Below, piece after piece: positions 1-9,860 of a stretch of 64,000 bases of DNA (positions are counted from its first letter, which is position 1; each line of letters starts with the position of its first letter). The stretch covers positions 1-64,000 of the forward strand of contig NZ_JAHCLR010000025.1 of assembly GCF_018455725.1 (NCBI RefSeq), written 5' to 3'. Made by a program: the position numbers and the translations under genes. Origin of the DNA: Mycolicibacter acidiphilus. Its GTDB lineage: Bacteria; Actinomycetota; Actinomycetes; Mycobacteriales; Mycobacteriaceae. The notes below the pieces were generated by a model, which saw only the letters and a program-made list of their open reading frames with translations, had not been told where the DNA came from and ran no database searches.

Positions 1-79
1 AACCCCACCGACCAAACCAATTCCGCAACAGCCCGGTGGGGCCGGTGAATTGTGCACGTTCGGCGGAGACGGGGAGCGG

Positions 80-1183
80 CTACAGCTTGACCAGGTCGTA
101 GTCGCCGAGCCGGTCGATCAGCACGTGCAGCTGATCCTGGGAGGACCCCAGGGTGTGCTCGATGGCGGTGAGCCGGGCCGCGTAGTGCCCGACCGGGTAC
201 TCCCAGGTCACGCCGATCCCACCGTGCAACTGGATGGCCTCCTGGGCGATGTGGCGCCCGGACCGGCCGATCTGCAGCTTGGCCCGGGCCGCGATAACCG
301 GGTCGAGGTTGTCGTCGGCGATCGACATCGCGGCGTACATGCTCATGCTGCGGGCCAACTCCAGCGACACGTACATGTCGGCGGCACGCTGGGTCAGGGT
401 CTGGAAGGTGTTGAGCGTGACGCCGAACTGCTTGCGGGTCTTGAGGTATTCGGTGGTCAGCCGCAGTGCCTCCTCCATCGCCCCGACCGCCTCGGCGCAC
501 AGCGCCGACGAGATGCGGACCAGGGTGCGCTCGATGACGGCGCTCGCGTCACCACCGGTGCCCAGCGGCTCGGCCGGAGTGTCGGCCAGGTCGATCTCGG
601 CACCGCGCAGCCCGTCGAACATCCGGAACGGCCGACGGGTCACCGCGGCGGCGTCGACCAGGAACAGGCCGGTGCCGCCGTCGGGCAGTGCGGCGCTGAC
701 CACCAGGGTGTCGGCGCAATCCCCGGCCGGCACCGGGTTCTTCTTGCCGCTGAGCAGCCATGAATCACCCTGCTGCACGGCCGAAGTCGACACCGTGGCC
801 GTGGTGCCGCGCATGCCCGGCTCGGTGTGTGCGAATGCCAGCAGCCGATCGCCGGCCACCACCTCGTCGAGCAGTTCCCGCTGTGCGTCGCTGCCGGCCT
901 CGACGATCGCCGCACCCGGGCCGAGGGCGGCGTGCACCACCGGCTCCGGCGCCAGCTGACGGCCGATCTCGGTGAGCACCACCATGACCTCGATCTGGCC
1001 GCCCACCTCGGGCTCCAAGCCGAGCCCGAGAATCCCGGTGTCGGCCAACTGCTTCCACATCTCCCGATCCCAGCCGGGGTCGGTCTCGATCACCCGGTTG
1101 CGGGTTTCGGTGTCGTACCCGGCCAGCATCGCGCGGGTGGTGTCGCGCAGCAGAACCTGTTCGTCGCTCAGTTGAAAGTCCAT
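80..1183 (-). CDS. Acyl-CoA dehydrogenase, first of an adjacent pair (distal gene)
   Basis: This 367-residue protein has the acyl-CoA dehydrogenase layout: an N-terminal helical domain beginning MDFQLSDEQVLLRDTTRAML, a middle beta domain, and a C-terminal helical domain with the family motif IQLHGGIGVTWEYPVGHY near residue 320. The family oxidises acyl-CoA thioesters to 2-enoyl-CoA with FAD. It starts only 7 bases after the stop of the other dehydrogenase gene upstream, so the two are very likely one transcript. Adjacent, dissimilar fadE genes in mycobacteria often encode the two subunits of an alpha2-beta2 enzyme acting on sterol or other bulky acyl-CoAs; that is inference here. The substrate is unknown and no neighbour points to one. 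It may be continued by further genes to the left, outside the window. Confidence 0.9.
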   Translation of the reverse strand: MDFQLSDEQVLLRDTTRAMLAGYDTETRNRVIETDPGWDREMWKQLADTGILGLGLEPEVGGQIEVMVVLTEIGRQLAPEPVVHAALGPGAAIVEAGSDAQRELLDEVVAGDRLLAFAHTEPGMRGTTATVSTSAVQQGDSWLLSGKKNPVPAGDCADTLVVSAALPDGGTGLFLVDAAAVTRRPFRMFDGLRGAEIDLADTPAEPLGTGGDASAVIERTLVRISSALCAEAVGAMEEALRLTTEYLKTRKQFGVTLNTFQTLTQRAADMYVSLELARSMSMYAAMSIADDNLDPVIAARAKLQIGRSGRHIAQEAIQLHGGIGVTWEYPVGHYAARLTAIEHTLGSSQDQLHVLIDRLGDYDLVKL

Positions 1184-1190
1184 GGCTGCC

Positions 1191-2351
<1,161 letters not shown>

Positions 2352-2450
2352 GGCGGACTCCTGGTATCGGGGTGGACACGCAAGCTGGTATGCACCCTAA
2401 TCTGCCTCGCGCCGGTGTGGAGCGGGACCACCTTTTGTAAGGTGGCCTAC

Positions 2451-2981
2451 ATGAAAAGGTCGCTGGCGGCACTGTCGGCGTGCGCCGCGCTGCTCGCCGG
2501 GTGTGTCACCCAGCCGCCGCAGGCCACCGCTCCCGCCGGCACCCCGTCGCAGTCACCGGCGCCCAAACCGGTCGCGCACGTCGGGCAGACCCTGGATCTG
2601 ATGCGGATCGGCGGGCAGAAGATCGCGGTGACGCTGACCGAGGTCGTTTCCCCGGCCACCGTCCCCAACGACTGGGGCGCCCCCGGTAAGACCTATGTCG
2701 CCACCAAGCTGCGGATCGAGAACACCGGCACGACGACGATCGTCGGCAACAGCAACAGCGACGTGTCGGTGATCGGCTCCAACAACGAGACCTACCAGGC
2801 GGATTTCGCCACCGCCGTCGAGTGCCAGGACTTCACCTACGGCTGGTTCCTGCTGGCTGCGGGTTCCTCGGCCTCCGGGTGCGTGGTGTTCGCGCTGCCG
2901 CCGGGGGTGTCGGCGACGAAGGTCCGGTATTCGCCGTCGTCGGGGATCTCCCGCGACGTGGGGGAGTGGCTGAACCCCTGA
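2451..2981 (+). CDS. Putative lipoprotein with DUF4352-like domain
   Basis: This 176-residue protein starts MKRSLAALSA and has a lipobox LLAGC with the lipidated cysteine at residue 18, so it should be exported and anchored to the outer face of the plasma membrane. A short Pro/Ala/Ser linker follows. The rest resembles the DUF4352 or telokin-like Ig fold seen in many actinobacterial lipoproteins: a run of beta strands including GKTYVATKLRIENTGTTT. Such domains are thought to bind ligands or proteins, but no function is assigned. The ATG at 2451 is chosen because it places the signal peptide at the N-terminus; an open frame extends far upstream antisense to the dehydrogenase and is not credible as coding. 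Confidence 0.75.
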   Translation: MKRSLAALSACAALLAGCVTQPPQATAPAGTPSQSPAPKPVAHVGQTLDLMRIGGQKIAVTLTEVVSPATVPNDWGAPGKTYVATKLRIENTGTTTIVGNSNSDVSVIGSNNETYQADFATAVECQDFTYGWFLLAAGSSASGCVVFALPPGVSATKVRYSPSSGISRDVGEWLNP

Positions 2982-3076
2982 CCGGTGGGTTCACAGTCTG
3001 CAGTTGATCCACAGACCCGGCCCCGTAAGGGCTTTCGGTGGCGGGCTGCGACGGCCCCGGTGCCTACGTTCGGCCC

Positions 3077-3922
3077 ATGTCAACAGAACTGCCCGGGGAA
3101 CGGCTGCAGCGGCGGCTCGGTCTGCTCTCCCGCGACGACGACGCCGCCGACCCGCACACCGGCCCGGACACCGCCGAAGAGGATCCGAATTCGCTGCTGC
3201 CGAAGTGGCTGCCCGACGCCGCGGACGGTGACGGCTTTCTGAGCCGGGTGCGCGCCGACCCCGGTCGGGCCGGCGGGATCGCCCTGGCCGGGATCGCGGT
3301 GATCGCCGTGCTGGTCACGGTGTTCACCGTGGTGCGGGACCGGCCGGAGCCGGTGATGTCCGCGAAATTGCCTGCGGTGGAGATGGTTTCGACCTCTAGC
3401 CCGCGCACCGACACCGACCCGCCCGGCGCCGACCAGGTGGTGGTCAGTGTGGTGGGGTTGGTGCACAAGCCGGGCCTGACCACACTGGCGCCGGGAGCCC
3501 GGATCGCCGACGCGCTGACCGCCGCCGGCGGGCCGCTGGACGGCGCCGACACCATCGGGCTGAACCTGGCCCGCCCGCTCATCGACGGGGAGCAGATCGT
3601 CGTCGGGATCGCCCCGCCGTCGGGGCGGCCACCCGCCCTGGGCAGTTCGGTGAGCGCCGGTACCCCGGAACCGGACACCCCTCGGACCAGCAGCCCACCG
3701 AGCCCGGCTAAACCCGGTGCGAAACCGGGTGCACCGGTCAACCTCAACACCGCGACCGTCGACCAGCTTGATGCGCTGCCCGGGGTCGGACCGGTGACCG
3801 CGGCGGCGATCGTGGCGTGGCGCGATAAGCACGGCCGGTTCGCCAGCGTCGACCAGCTCGGCGACGTCGACGGGATCGGACCCGGGCGGCTGGAGAAACT
3901 GCGGGCCCTGGTCCGCGTCTGA
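3077..3922 (+). CDS. comEA: ComEA-like DNA-binding membrane protein
   Basis: This 281-residue protein has a cytoplasmic N-terminus, one membrane segment (about residues 72-92, GIALAGIAVIAVLVTVF), an SLBB domain (about 127-180, VVSVVGLVHKPGL) and two C-terminal helix-hairpin-helix motifs (about 222-280, LDALPGVGPVTAAAIV and VDGIGPGRLEKLRAL). This is the standard ComEA order; in transformable bacteria the protein binds incoming DNA outside the membrane. The ATG at 3077 is preferred over an in-frame GTG at 3038 because the protein homologous to M. tuberculosis ComEA (Rv2415c) begins near it. comEC follows after 2 bases. Competence has not been generally shown in mycobacteria, so the actual role is open. 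Confidence 0.9.
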   Translation: MSTELPGERLQRRLGLLSRDDDAADPHTGPDTAEEDPNSLLPKWLPDAADGDGFLSRVRADPGRAGGIALAGIAVIAVLVTVFTVVRDRPEPVMSAKLPAVEMVSTSSPRTDTDPPGADQVVVSVVGLVHKPGLTTLAPGARIADALTAAGGPLDGADTIGLNLARPLIDGEQIVVGIAPPSGRPPALGSSVSAGTPEPDTPRTSSPPSPAKPGAKPGAPVNLNTATVDQLDALPGVGPVTAAAIVAWRDKHGRFASVDQLGDVDGIGPGRLEKLRALVRV

Positions 3923-3924
3923 TC

Positions 3925-5493
3925 GTGACGCAGCAACCAGCGCCCGCGGGACTGCAGCCGGCGGCCCGCCTCGACATCCGACTGGTGCCGGCGGCGCTGA
4001 CCGGATGGGCGGTGGCCGCCGCCGGGATCGTCTGGCCGATCGGCGGGGTGCTGGCGCTGCTGTGCGCGCTGGCGGCTGCGGCGGCGGGACTGGTGTGCTG
4101 GTGCGGGCGACGGCTGCACCGGCCCGTGCTGCGACTGGCCGGCACCGTGGCGGCCGCGGCGGCGGTGACCGGCGCGGGATTCGGCTGGGCCGTGGCGCTG
4201 CGGACCCATGCGATCGCCGCCCACCCGATCACCGCGGCGTTCGGCGCCACGACCGAGGTGACGGTCACCCCCACCGAGAGCGCGCTGCAGTCCGGCGCCC
4301 GGCGGGTGCTGTTCCGCGCCACCGTGCAGCGGTTCGACGGCCGGGCGACCTCCGGCCGGGTGGTGGTCTTCGCCGCCGGCAGCGACTTCGACGACGTCAT
4401 GGTCGGCCAGCCGCTGACCTTCCCCGCCCGCATCGCCCGGCCCACCCGACACGACCTGACCGTGGCCACCCTCACCGCGGCCGGGCACCCGGTGCGCGGC
4501 CCGGCCGGGCCGGTGGCGCGTACCGCGCATCGGGTGCGCGTGCGGTTCGCCGCCGTGGCCGGGCAGGTGCTCCCCGTCGAACAGGCCCGGCTGCTGCCGG
4601 CGCTGGTGCTCGGCGACACCGCCGCGGTCAGCGCGGCCACCGGCCGGGAGTTCAAGGCGTCCGGCCTGACGCATCTGATGGCGGTCTCCGGTGCCAACGT
4701 GACCATCGTCTGCGGCGCGGTGCTGTTCGCCGCACGGCTGATCGGGCCGCGGGCCGCCGCGGTGCTGGCGGCGGTGGCCCTGGTGGCGTTCGTGATCGTC
4801 GTGCAGCCGACGGCCAGTGTGCTGCGGGCGGCGGTGATGGGCGCGATCGCACTGCTGGGGGTGCTGTCGGCGCGGCGCCGCCAGGCGATCCCGAGCCTCG
4901 CCGGCAGTGTCCTGGTGCTGCTGGTGCTGGCGCCGCACCTGGCCGTCGACGTCGGGTTCGGGCTGTCGGTGATCGCCACCGCGGCGCTGGTGCTGATCGC
5001 ACCGGTGTGGTCGGCGCGGCTGGTGGCGCGGGGCTGGCCGAAGCCGCTGGCGGCCGCGGTCTGCGTGGCGTGGGCGGCGAACCTGGTCACCGCCCCGCTG
5101 ATCGCCGGGATCTCCGGGCGGGTCAGCCTGGTCAGCACGCTGGCCAACCTGGCGGTGACGGCGGTGATCGCCCCGATCACGATTCTGGGCAGCGCCGCGG
5201 CGGTGCTGTGCGGATGGTGGCCGGCGGGCGCGCAACTGCTGATCCGGTTCACCGGGCCGGAACTGTGGTGGGTCGACGCGGTCGCGCACTGGACCGGTGG
5301 GACACCGGCGGCCACCGTGCCGGTTCCGGCCGGGCTGCCCGGCGTGCTGGGGGTGAGCGGCGCCGCGGTGCTGATCGTGCTGGCGTGGCGGTTCAGGTGG
5401 GGCCGCCGGGTGCTGGCGGTGCTGGGTGCGTGCCTGCTGGCCTGGTCGCTCGCCGAGGTGTTGACCGGGTGGGCGGGTGTCGGCACTGCGTGA
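3925..5493 (+). CDS. comEC: ComEC/Rec2-family membrane protein, competence domain only
   Basis: This 522-residue polytopic protein starts at a GTG two bases after comEA. The N-terminal half has several hydrophobic segments and an OB-like DUF4131 region (about residues 70-180). The central competence domain includes THLMAVSGANVTIV near residue 250, the counterpart of the conserved ComEC helix that lines the DNA channel. The protein ends without the metallo-beta-lactamase-like nuclease domain of longer ComEC proteins, as is also the case for the M. tuberculosis homologue (Rv2414c, about 514 residues). The gene is co-transcribed with comEA and probably holA. The family role is import of single-stranded DNA. 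Confidence 0.9.
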   Translation: MTQQPAPAGLQPAARLDIRLVPAALTGWAVAAAGIVWPIGGVLALLCALAAAAAGLVCWCGRRLHRPVLRLAGTVAAAAAVTGAGFGWAVALRTHAIAAHPITAAFGATTEVTVTPTESALQSGARRVLFRATVQRFDGRATSGRVVVFAAGSDFDDVMVGQPLTFPARIARPTRHDLTVATLTAAGHPVRGPAGPVARTAHRVRVRFAAVAGQVLPVEQARLLPALVLGDTAAVSAATGREFKASGLTHLMAVSGANVTIVCGAVLFAARLIGPRAAAVLAAVALVAFVIVVQPTASVLRAAVMGAIALLGVLSARRRQAIPSLAGSVLVLLVLAPHLAVDVGFGLSVIATAALVLIAPVWSARLVARGWPKPLAAAVCVAWAANLVTAPLIAGISGRVSLVSTLANLAVTAVIAPITILGSAAAVLCGWWPAGAQLLIRFTGPELWWVDAVAHWTGGTPAATVPVPAGLPGVLGVSGAAVLIVLAWRFRWGRRVLAVLGACLLAWSLAEVLTGWAGVGTA

Positions 5494-5505
5494 CACGATT
5501 GCCGG

Positions 5506-6468
5506 GTGAGCCAACCGGTGTCGCCGCTGCACCTGATCCTCGGCGATGAGGAACTGCTGGTCGAACGCGCGGTCGCCGACGTGCTCCGGGCGGTGCGCGG
5601 CCAGGCCGCCACCCCCGACATCCCGGTGGATCGGCTGCGGGCCGGTGAGGTCGCGGCCGGTGAACTGGCCGAGCTGCTCAGCCCGTCACTGTTCGCCGAC
5701 GAACGGGTGGTGGTGCTCGAAGCGGCCGCTGAGGCTGGCAAGGATGCGGTCGCGCTGATCGGTTCGACCGCCGCCGACATCCCGGAGGGCACCGTGCTGG
5801 TGGTGGTGCACTCCGGCGGCGGGCGGGCCAAGGCGCTGGCCGGACAGCTGGAGAAGCTCGGCGCGCAGGTGCACCGCTGCGCCAAGATCACCAAGGCCGC
5901 GGAGCGCACCGACTTCGTCCGCGCCGAATTCCGTCGCGCCAAGATCAAGGTCGACGACGCCACCGTCACCGCGCTGCTCGACGCCGTCGGCTCCGACATC
6001 CGGGAGTTGGCGGCGGCCTGCTCACAGCTGGTCGCCGACACCGACGGGCACGTCGACGCCGCCGCGGTGCGCCGCTATCACAGCGGCAAAGCCGAGGTGA
6101 AGGGCTACGACATCGCCGACAAGGCGGTCGCCGGTGACGTCGCCGGCGCCACCGAGGCGCTGCGTTGGGCGATGATCCGCGGTGAGCCGCACGTGGTGCT
6201 CGCCGACGCGCTGGCCGAGGCGGTGCACGCCATCGCCCTGGTCAAGCCGCAGTCCGGTGACCCCTACCGGCTGGCCGGTGAGCTGGGCATGCCGCCGTGG
6301 CGGGTGCAGCGGGTGCAGAAGCAGGCCCGGCACTGGTCGCGGGACGGCATCGCCGACGCGGTGCGGGTGGTGGCCGCGCTCAACGCCGACGTGAAGGGGA
6401 TGGCCGCCGACGCCGGCTACGCGCTGGAGTCCGCGGTGCGCAAAGTCGCCGAACTCGCCGACCACTGA
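5506..6468 (+). CDS. holA: DNA polymerase III subunit delta
   Basis: This 320-residue protein matches HolA (M. tuberculosis Rv2413c, about 316 residues). Delta is the clamp-loader subunit that opens the sliding clamp at the primer terminus. The N-terminal segment [20 protein letters not shown] is the typical clamp-interacting region, followed by the degenerate AAA+ fold ([17 protein letters not shown] near residue 95) and the C-terminal collar helices (about 220-320). The start is a GTG at 5506, 12 bases after comEC, giving the usual mycobacterial order comEA-comEC-holA. A perfect inverted repeat beyond the stop separates it from the convergent rpsT. Confidence 0.93.
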   Translation: MSQPVSPLHLILGDEELLVERAVADVLRAVRGQAATPDIPVDRLRAGEVAAGELAELLSPSLFADERVVVLEAAAEAGKDAVALIGSTAADIPEGTVLVVVHSGGGRAKALAGQLEKLGAQVHRCAKITKAAERTDFVRAEFRRAKIKVDDATVTALLDAVGSDIRELAAACSQLVADTDGHVDAAAVRRYHSGKAEVKGYDIADKAVAGDVAGATEALRWAMIRGEPHVVLADALAEAVHAIALVKPQSGDPYRLAGELGMPPWRVQRVQKQARHWSRDGIADAVRVVAALNADVKGMAADAGYALESAVRKVAELADH

Positions 6469-6485
6469 GGTCAACCGACACGAAA

Positions 6486-6509
6486 GCCCCCGTTCCTGGG
6501 AACGGGGGC
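6486..6509. terminator. Bidirectional hairpin terminator between holA and rpsT
   Basis: GCCCCCGTTC and GAACGGGGGC form a perfect 10-bp stem with a 4-base loop, between two convergent genes. There is no strong U-tract on the + strand (GGTGTG follows), while the A run before it (GAAAGC) gives a short U-tract when read on the - strand, after rpsT. It probably serves mainly rpsT. Confidence 0.7.
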
Positions 6510-6531
6510 CGGTGTGCGCGGTCGCGCGAGA

Positions 6532-6792
6532 TCAGATCCGGTTGAGGGCCTGCGCCAGCGCCGACTTCTTGTTGGCGGCCTGGTTCTTGTGGATCACGCC
6601 CTTGCTGGCGGCCTTGTCCAGCTTGCGGCTGGTCGACACCAGCAGCTCGCCGGCCTTGTCCTTGTCACCGGACTCGGCGGCCTCGCGGAAGGCGCGGATC
6701 GCGGTGCGCACCGCCGACTTCACCGACTGGTTGCGCAGCCGAGCGCGCTCGTTGGTCCGGTTGCGCTTCACCTGCGACTTGATGTTGGCCAC
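6532..6792 (-). CDS. rpsT: 30S ribosomal protein S20
   Basis: The 86-residue basic protein begins [20 protein letters not shown] and contains [15 protein letters not shown], both diagnostic for S20, which binds 16S rRNA early in 30S assembly. Length is normal for the family. It is convergent with holA, the same arrangement as M. tuberculosis Rv2412 beside Rv2413c. The upstream 40 bases are AT-richer than the surroundings and should hold the promoter. Confidence 0.97.
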   Translation of the reverse strand: MANIKSQVKRNRTNERARLRNQSVKSAVRTAIRAFREAAESGDKDKAGELLVSTSRKLDKAASKGVIHKNQAANKKSALAQALNRI

Positions 6793-6923
6793 GGAGTAAT
6801 TCCTTCGTAAAACTTATGAGTTGGGTTCAACCGCCAGTACAGCGGGCAACGGCTGTTCAGGCTACCAGTTGCCGCGGCAACTCCCAAAAAGGTGTAGCCG
6901 GCGACGCGGCGATACGACCGTAG

Positions 6924-6995
6924 CAATCGGCGCCGATCACCGTCGACCTCGACGAGGATGTGCTGGCCGCGGTGCGTGAAGTCGCCGCCGTCTGA
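6924..6995 (+). pseudogene. Possible remnant of a VapB-type antitoxin
   Basis: A 23-codon stretch reads QSAPITVDLDEDVLAAVREV, then AAV and a stop. The segment TVDLDEDVLAAVREVA resembles the N-terminal strand-helix of ribbon-helix-helix VapB antitoxins. It has no start codon and is preceded in frame by a TAG, so it cannot be expressed as it stands. No toxin gene is adjacent on the same strand. It could also be a chance match, since the region is short and the motif is low in information. Confidence 0.3.
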
Positions 6996-7077
6996 CCGCC
7001 GGTTCCCCGATCAGCGCCCACAGCCAGGGGAATCGCCGTAACCTGGTGTGAAGCAGATCACTACCGTGGAGGCTCCG

Positions 7078-7506
7078 ATGCGGATCGCGGACGTATTGCG
7101 GAACAAAGGCGCGGCGGTGGTGACCATCCACCCGGAGGCCACCGTCGCAGAACTCATCGCCGGACTGACCGAGCACAACATCGGCGCCATGGTGGTGACC
7201 GGACCGGACGGCGTCGCCGGGGTCGCCTCCGAGCGGGACGTGGTGCGCCAGTTGCACGCGCACGGCGCCAGCGTGCTGGCCCGGCCGGTGTCGGCGATCA
7301 TGACCCGGCTGGTCGCCACCTGCACCAAGGCCGACTCCGCCGACGACGTCAGTGTGCTGATGACCGAGCACCGGGTGCGCCACGTGCCGGTGCTGGAGAA
7401 CGGCCGGCTGGCCGGGATCGTCAGCATCGGCGACATCGTCAAGTCCCGCATGGAGGAGTTGCAGGCCGAGCACGCCCAGCTGCGCGACTACATCGCCCAG
7501 GGCTGA
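7078..7506 (+). CDS. Tandem CBS-domain protein
   Basis: This 142-residue protein consists of two CBS domains (about residues 5-58 and 70-125), with VSAIMTRLVATCTKADSADD at the domain junction and VRHVPVLENGRLAGIVSIGD in the second. CBS pairs bind adenine nucleotides or related ligands and usually report energy state. The ATG at 7078 is chosen over a GTG at 7048 because GGAGG lies a few bases upstream and because the M. tuberculosis homologue Rv2406c starts MRIADVLRNKG and has the same length. It stands alone as a soluble cytoplasmic protein and is convergent with the next gene. The ligand is unknown. Confidence 0.88.
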   Translation: MRIADVLRNKGAAVVTIHPEATVAELIAGLTEHNIGAMVVTGPDGVAGVASERDVVRQLHAHGASVLARPVSAIMTRLVATCTKADSADDVSVLMTEHRVRHVPVLENGRLAGIVSIGDIVKSRMEELQAEHAQLRDYIAQG

Positions 7507-7512
7507 CCGGCT

Positions 7513-8127
7513 TCAACTCCACGAGTAGTCGCGGCGCAGCCGAGCGGCCACCGTGTCGAACACCGGACGCGCCAGGACGGCGCCTTCGCGGCGGATCGAC
7601 TCCTCGGGCACGTCGAGGATCCGGTCCAGACGCACCCAACTGGCCCGGTGCTCCCCGTCCCAGTCGCCAGAGCCGATGCCCACCCAGTTGGTGTCGTCGG
7701 CGTGCCGGTCCTGGCTGGACAGCATCAGCCCGAGCAGGGTGGTGTGGTCGCGCCCGACGACCAGCACCGGCCGGTCCTTGCCCTGGTTCGGGTCGTCCTC
7801 GTAGGCCACCCAGGTCCAGACGACCTCGCCCGGGTCGGCCCGGCCGTTGAGGTCGGGGGCGTAGACGAGCCGACGGGCCCGGTGCGCGGTCGGGACGCTG
7901 CTGCGGGTCACCGGCCGGCCGGCCGGGATCTCCGGTGACGACGGGCCGGCGGCACCGGCCAGCACCTCCAGGCCGATCTTGATGCCCTGTTCGATGCCCT
8001 GCTGAATGCGCTGCTGCACGAACGGAACCTGTTCGAGTTGGCGGAGCAACCGGGGCGCGTCGTTGAACACCAGGTTCTCCGCGAACCGCTGCACCGATCG
8101 CCATCGGGGCTTGCGCGGGGACGCCAT
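7513..8127 (-). CDS. PemK/MazF-fold protein, Rv2405-like
   Basis: This 204-residue protein has an N-terminal basic helical region (residues 1-60) and a C-terminal beta-rich half resembling the PemK/MazF fold: DPGEVVWTWVAYEDDPNQGK, then DRPVLVVGRD and VGIGSGDWDGEHRASWVRLD. Classical MazF toxins are about 110 residues and sit beside a small antitoxin gene; this protein is longer and has no antitoxin partner, so it is likely a housekeeping descendant rather than an active toxin module. It corresponds to M. tuberculosis Rv2405. Function is unknown, and whether it cleaves RNA cannot be told from the sequence. Confidence 0.75.
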   Translation of the reverse strand: MASPRKPRWRSVQRFAENLVFNDAPRLLRQLEQVPFVQQRIQQGIEQGIKIGLEVLAGAAGPSSPEIPAGRPVTRSSVPTAHRARRLVYAPDLNGRADPGEVVWTWVAYEDDPNQGKDRPVLVVGRDHTTLLGLMLSSQDRHADDTNWVGIGSGDWDGEHRASWVRLDRILDVPEESIRREGAVLARPVFDTVAARLRRDYSWS

Positions 8128-8447
8128 TTACGCAGCATAGCCAGCGATTCCGGGTGCCGCCGGTGCGTCGTCGGACACCCGGACGCAGCGTCGTCCAGCT
8201 GAGCGAGGAACCGACAGGAGGCTGACAGGAAGATAAGCATTGCCTCGAGTTAACGACGAGCGTAGTGTTCTGAATCACTCATTAACATCGAGGTTTTCGA
8301 AGCGGGGGGAGTCGGCGGGGGCCGACCCGAGGCGGAAACCCACTGCTCGGAGTGTTCTCCGGCATGAGTCAGGGGGTGCCTATTAAGTCATCGCGATTCG
8401 ACACAGCACAGGTCAATCAAGATTTCGCTACTTAAGGGGCTGAAGTT
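8128..8447. promoter_or_regulatory. Long leader/promoter region of the first secreted-protein gene
   Basis: No gene is visible in these 320 bases. The stretch carries a 22-base element at 8257-8278 that recurs at 11832-11853, and then a G-rich segment with a small perfect hairpin (GTCGGC-gggg-GCCGAC, 8311-8326). The distance from the repeat to the start codon (about 170 bases) suggests a long, possibly structured, 5' untranslated region. I cannot match it with confidence to a known riboswitch. Confidence 0.4.
8257..8278 (+). repeat. 22-base element shared with 11832-11853 (copy 1)
   Basis: The sequence CGAGCGTAGTGTTCTGAATC plus AC is identical at 11832-11853, while the flanks differ. Both copies lie in long non-coding regions upstream of secreted-protein genes. 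An exact 22-base match between two spacers is unlikely by chance and suggests a shared promoter or regulator site. Confidence 0.7.
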
Positions 8448-9119
8448 ATGACTGCACAACACGGGCGACGGGGAGTCGCCGCTCTCACCGGACTGACCGC
8501 CGCCGCACTCGGCGTGGTCGGGGTCGCCGACCACGTGGACGCGGACGCGCAGCAGCAGGACGTTGCGCTGATGACGTCGTGGGTTGCGCCGAACCCGGGG
8601 TACGACGACGCGCACACCGCGCTGATCCATGCGCAGGTCGGCCAGGACAACAGCCTGTTCAACCATGACGTCGCGATGCAGGAGAACATCTACTACTGGG
8701 TCGGTCAGCAGCTCAACATGGACCCCAGCAAGGTGCTGTTCTCGGGTGATGCGACCGACCCGCAGGACAGCATCTTCAACGGGGCGTTTTCCCGGTTCAC
8801 TGAGGCACAGCTGGTCAGCCAGGCGATGACGCAGGTCCAGCTTGATCACATGCTGGGGCTGAACCAGACGCTGGGGGCCGGCGGGTATGAGACGCAGATC
8901 GCCGACTCGCTGTACACCAACCTGAGCGGCGCCGGGATTCCGGCCACCGGCGGGCTGCACGACGCGATCGAAGCGCTGAACATCGGTGCCACCGGGGCTG
9001 TCGATCCGACGAGCTTCAGTGCCTTCAGCGGCGCTCTGTCGGATCTGCAGGGCGCCCTGATGTCGTCCGCCTGGTCCGACCTGCTCGGGATGTTCTCGAT
9101 CAGCGATGCGGCGCCGTAG
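8448..9119 (+). CDS. Secreted protein of unknown function, member of local family
   Basis: This 223-residue protein has a basic N-terminus followed by a hydrophobic stretch (residues 11-26, GVAALTGLTAAALGVVG), likely a Sec signal peptide or a Tat-like one (RRG). The mature part is acidic, helical and free of cysteine. A segment near residue 103, IFNGAFSRFTEAQLV, resembles FNGALVQFTDASNVL in the protein at 10995-11600 and LNGALVQFDDALNTEL in that at 10047-10649, so the three appear to be distant relatives. I do not recognise a known domain. It ends before a hairpin at 9146-9170 and seems monocistronic. Confidence 0.65.
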   Translation: MTAQHGRRGVAALTGLTAAALGVVGVADHVDADAQQQDVALMTSWVAPNPGYDDAHTALIHAQVGQDNSLFNHDVAMQENIYYWVGQQLNMDPSKVLFSGDATDPQDSIFNGAFSRFTEAQLVSQAMTQVQLDHMLGLNQTLGAGGYETQIADSLYTNLSGAGIPATGGLHDAIEALNIGATGAVDPTSFSAFSGALSDLQGALMSSAWSDLLGMFSISDAAP

Positions 9120-9145
9120 TCGAGTGCTCTAACCCCCATCGGGAC

Positions 9146-9170
9146 GAGCCGGGTGCCTAGCGCCCGGCTC
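9146..9170 (+). terminator. Hairpin terminator after the first secreted-protein gene
   Basis: GAGCCGGGTG and CGCCCGGCTC pair as a near-perfect 10-bp stem (one G-U pair) with a 5-base loop, followed by CTTCT. It lies 27 bases after the stop codon at 9119. Confidence 0.6.
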
Positions 9171-9860
9171 CTTCTGTGGCCGAGATGGTCAGCCCGAAGG
9201 TGCGGGGCTTGGCCCCGGTTGACGGACACGGGATTTGTGGTTAGACGGCTACGGGCAGCGTGACTGAACCGGGCTGGCCCGACCGGCCGGCGTCCTGCCG
9301 TCGGGCGTTGTCGGCGGGCGCTCGACCCCGGTTGGACGCGCACCGAACGTGCCATCCGCCGACTGGGTCGCAGAGTGGGGGTGGACACATTCATGTGAAC
9401 TTTCTTGCGTTCGACTTGAAGAAAAGATATTTCAATCGATCATGCATTAACTTGAATGTTCGATGTCAAATTGCTGGCAATGGTGATCGTGCTGCGAATG
9501 GCCTGTTCGGCCGGTGGGGTGCGTGCGGATCTGGCGGGGGAGTTCATTCCGCTACGTCGGATCTGAAATGTCTGAGACGTGTGGACACGGTGACGCCAGG
9601 GGTGCGGGAGGCGCTGGGCTGGTTTGTCCCTCATGTCGCCGCCTGTTGTCGCATCGCCCCGGTCGGAATTAAGGGACTCCGACACTTGGCATGAGAGCCC
9701 GCGCAGGTCAACGAACCGTTGACGGCACCTCATGGTGCTGACCGTCGGCGCGCAGAGCGTTCTTTATTGACAACTAGCTGAATACATTCTGGAAGCGCGC
9801 TGAATATGGGAAATCATCCTGAGTTTTGTGTGCGCGGAGGTGTCAACTGCCTGCTGGAGC
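9171..9860. other. Gene-free, partly AT-rich spacer
   Basis: About 690 bases with no convincing coding sequence on either strand. The longest open frames have atypical composition (many Cys, Arg and Ser; no ribosome-binding site) and no recognisable motif. The 9390-9480 part is clearly richer in A+T than the surroundings, which fits acquired or decayed DNA. No insertion-sequence ends or tRNA were seen. Confidence 0.5.

Noticed and set aside
1-41. CCCCACCG (3-10) and CGGTGGGG (34-41) as a terminator of the dehydrogenase genes
   Set aside because: The arms pair, but the 23-base loop and the lack of a U-tract make it weak, and the gene continues to the left edge context that cannot be seen.
3064-5532. 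An 822-codon open frame on the - strand, antisense to comEA and comEC
   Set aside because: Its translation is Arg/His/Pro/Gln-rich with no domain, typical of the antisense frame of a high-GC gene; the + strand genes have clear homologues.
7513-8127. Active MazF-type toxin of a toxin-antitoxin pair
   Set aside because: The protein is too long for a classical MazF, no antitoxin gene is adjacent, and the gene is conserved at this site in M. tuberculosis.
9260-9694. 144-codon open frame in the long spacer
   Set aside because: Cys- and Arg-rich, crosses an AT-rich stretch, no ribosome-binding site or domain; not credible.
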